From: Cellulomonas sp. Y8
GTDB taxonomy: Bacteria > Actinomycetota > Actinomycetes > Actinomycetales > Cellulomonadaceae
Length of the DNA: 64,000 bases
Assembly: GCF_008033115.1 (NCBI RefSeq)
Contig: NZ_CP041203.1
Coordinates: 3,782,001-3,846,000 of the forward strand
Direction: 5' to 3'
The notes under the pieces were generated by a model. It had not been told where the DNA came from. It made no database searches and saw only the letters and a list, made by a program, of their open reading frames with translations. Of this stretch, positions 62,846 through 64,000 are shown one piece after another; the stretch's first letter is position 1, and each line of letters starts with the position of its first letter. The translations under genes were made by a program, and so were the position numbers.

Positions 62846-63189
62846 ATCGCGACGACCGGGAGGTCGACCTCGGGAGTCGCCGGGTCCCGCGGCACCGCCA
62901 CCGACTGCGTCGAGACCAGGTCCGCGTGCGAGGTGCGCTCGGCGCCGCTCACCGCGACGCGCGCCCAGACGACGAGGTCGGCCGTGCTCGCCAGGAGGTC
63001 GTCGGGGGCGTCCACGGCGACCGTCGCGATCGTCCGGGTGCCGTCGTCGACCGCCTCGGCGTCGACGCCCGCGACCAGCACGCTCGCCGCGTCCTGCTCG
63101 GTGACGTCCCGCACCTCGACCCGCACGGGGGTGCCCGGCGCCGGGCGGGGGCCCGCGCCGGCCGCGACGACGCGCACGGTCAGCTGCAC
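62842..63189 (-). CDS. YbaY-like small beta-sandwich protein
   Basis: 115 residues beginning MQLTVRVVAAGAGPRPAPGT. The pattern VRVEVRDVTEQDAASVLVAG, TIATVAVDAPDDLL and LVVWARVAVSGAERTSHADL resembles the YbaY/YscW family of lipoprotein-type beta sandwiches, but there is no lipobox here, so it is cytoplasmic. Its role is unknown. The stop codon shares a CTAG palindrome with the stop of the ATP-grasp gene; the two genes are convergent with zero spacing. Confidence 0.7.
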   Translation of the reverse strand: MQLTVRVVAAGAGPRPAPGTPVRVEVRDVTEQDAASVLVAGVDAEAVDDGTRTIATVAVDAPDDLLASTADLVVWARVAVSGAERTSHADLVSTQSVAVPRDPATPEVDLPVVAI

Positions 63190-63276
63190 GCCCGCGACGC
63201 TACACCCGGGGGTGCGCGGGGGCCCGGCACGCGCGCCCGCCCCTCGCGCCCGCCGCGGCCCACGAGCCCCGGGGTC

Positions 63277-64000
63277 TCACGACGCCCCCGCCCCGCCCGC
63301 CACCGGCACCCCGGCCACCGGGTAGGGCCGCCCGCCCCGGCGGTGCGCGCCGAGCGGCACCAGCGCCTCGGCGGACTCGGCGCCGAGCGACGTGCCGTCG
63401 ACCGTCACCACGTCGCGCGGGTCCGAGCGGTCGGCGAGCGTGGCGCGGAGCAGGTCGTCGAGCCGGTAGCGGTCCGGCCCGGCGAGGTCGACCGTGTCCT
63501 GGAGCGGCGCCCCCTGCGCGACGTCGGCGAGCAGCGCGACGACGTCCTCGACCGCGACGGGCTGCAGCAGCGTGCCGGTGGCCCGCACGGCGCCGTCGGC
63601 GGTCAGCCAGTCCGCGATCGTCGGGACGAAGTCGTGGAACTGCGTGGCGCGCACGATCGTGAACGGCACGTCGCCCTCCCGCACCGCGTCCTCCTGCGCG
63701 ACCTTGCCCGCGAAGTACCCGTTCGCCAGCGCGCGGTCGGCCCCGACGACGGAGAGCAGCACGTGGTGGCGGACACCGGTGCTGAGCTCCGCGGCGAGCA
63801 GGCGCTCCGTGGTGCCGCGGAAGAAGGCCGTCGCGGCCGCGGCGTCCATCTCGGGGGTGTTGAGCACGTCGACCACGACGTCGGCGCCCCGGACGGCGTC
63901 CCCGACGCCCGCGCCGGTCACCGGGTCGAACCCGTCGCGCCGCGACCCGACCACCACCTCGTGCCCGAGCTCCCGCAGCCGGGCCGTCAGCCGGCTCCCG
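63277..64000 (-). CDS. NAD(P)-binding NmrA-like oxidoreductase (5' end outside the window)
   Basis: Partial, at least 240 residues; the frame is open to the window edge, where RLTARLRELGHEVVVGSRRD matches the region after the Rossmann GxxGxxG of atypical SDR proteins, which must lie just beyond 64000. Further motifs: VVVDVLNTPEMDAAAATAFF, HHVLLSVVGADRALANGYFA, KVAQEDAVREGDVPFTIVRA, and PVAVEDVVALLAD. The family includes NmrA-like redox sensors and NAD(P)H:quinone reductases; no substrate can be named. Confidence 0.88.
   Translation of the reverse strand, partial: GSRLTARLRELGHEVVVGSRRDGFDPVTGAGVGDAVRGADVVVDVLNTPEMDAAAATAFFRGTTERLLAAELSTGVRHHVLLSVVGADRALANGYFAGKVAQEDAVREGDVPFTIVRATQFHDFVPTIADWLTADGAVRATGTLLQPVAVEDVVALLADVAQGAPLQDTVDLAGPDRYRLDDLLRATLADRSDPRDVVTVDGTSLGAESAEALVPLGAHRRGGRPYPVAGVPVAGGAGAS

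Overview
The window is about 75% GC. Starts are often GTG, genes overlap as ATGA/GTGA, many -10 hexamers read TANNNT, and terminators are long GC stems without T-tracts. Together with the gene set (Lsr2-like and BldC regulators, a Streptomyces-type conservon, DUF3145, DtxR box, LAxTG surface protein) this points to a high-GC actinobacterium, most likely of the Cellulomonas/Cellulomonadaceae type. The genus is an inference.

Layout. 1-8.3 kb: a YrhK-like membrane protein, a tRNA(CAT), and a sugar-uptake and degradation locus (binding protein, two permeases, a (alpha/alpha)-type putative glycosidase, a LacI regulator) with a LacI-type operator at its promoter. 8.4-12.5 kb: tRNA-Asn, separate GAF, histidine-kinase-like ATPase and ANTAR genes, and SseB, ASCH and maltokinase-cap-like genes. 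12.5-16.2 kb: the efeUOB iron importer behind a DtxR/IdeR-type box. 16.6-34.8 kb: the centrepiece, a near-continuous run that starts with a complete conservon (sensor ATPase, roadblock, DUF742, small GTPase) and an Aer-like PAS protein. It continues without a gap into a type IV pilus operon (pilB, pilT, pilC, two prepilins, pilMNO, a giant Ig-domain prepilin, two more pilin-like proteins), with prepilin peptidase convergent at the end.

34.9-44.2 kb: an Lsr2-C-terminal-like regulator, a lipoprotein, a coiled-coil membrane protein, a large LAVTG-anchored surface protein that may carry a thioester domain, a 24-bp tandem repeat array, and kdpDE without kdpFABC nearby. 44.6 kb: a c-di-GMP-I (GEMM) riboswitch directly in front of a bldC homologue. 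45-52.8 kb: a TetR-YhgE/Pip-ABC operon with a palindromic operator, a PEP mutase-like protein, an Ada-AlkA fusion, peptide deformylase and DUF3145. 53-57.6 kb: a CehA/McbA-like hydrolase and a flavinylation module (FMN-binding lipoprotein, ApbE, NqrB/RnfD-FNR fusion).

57.6-60 kb looks accessory: two adjacent broken genes, each with an in-frame TAG, and a membrane protein whose last 55 residues form a six-cysteine, glycine-rich, halocin-C8-like peptide. 60-64 kb: RidA, an astacin-like protease with PETLKE repeats and a one-base frameshift, overlapped by an MvdD-like (graspetide-type) ATP-grasp ligase, a YbaY-like protein, and an NAD(P)-binding protein cut by the window end.

Three systems deserve most attention: the conservon/PAS/type IV pilus operon, the c-di-GMP riboswitch on bldC, and the astacin-repeat/ATP-grasp pair. 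A c-di-GMP link between the first two is possible, because PilB has a (degenerate) MshEN-like N-terminus, but it is only inference.
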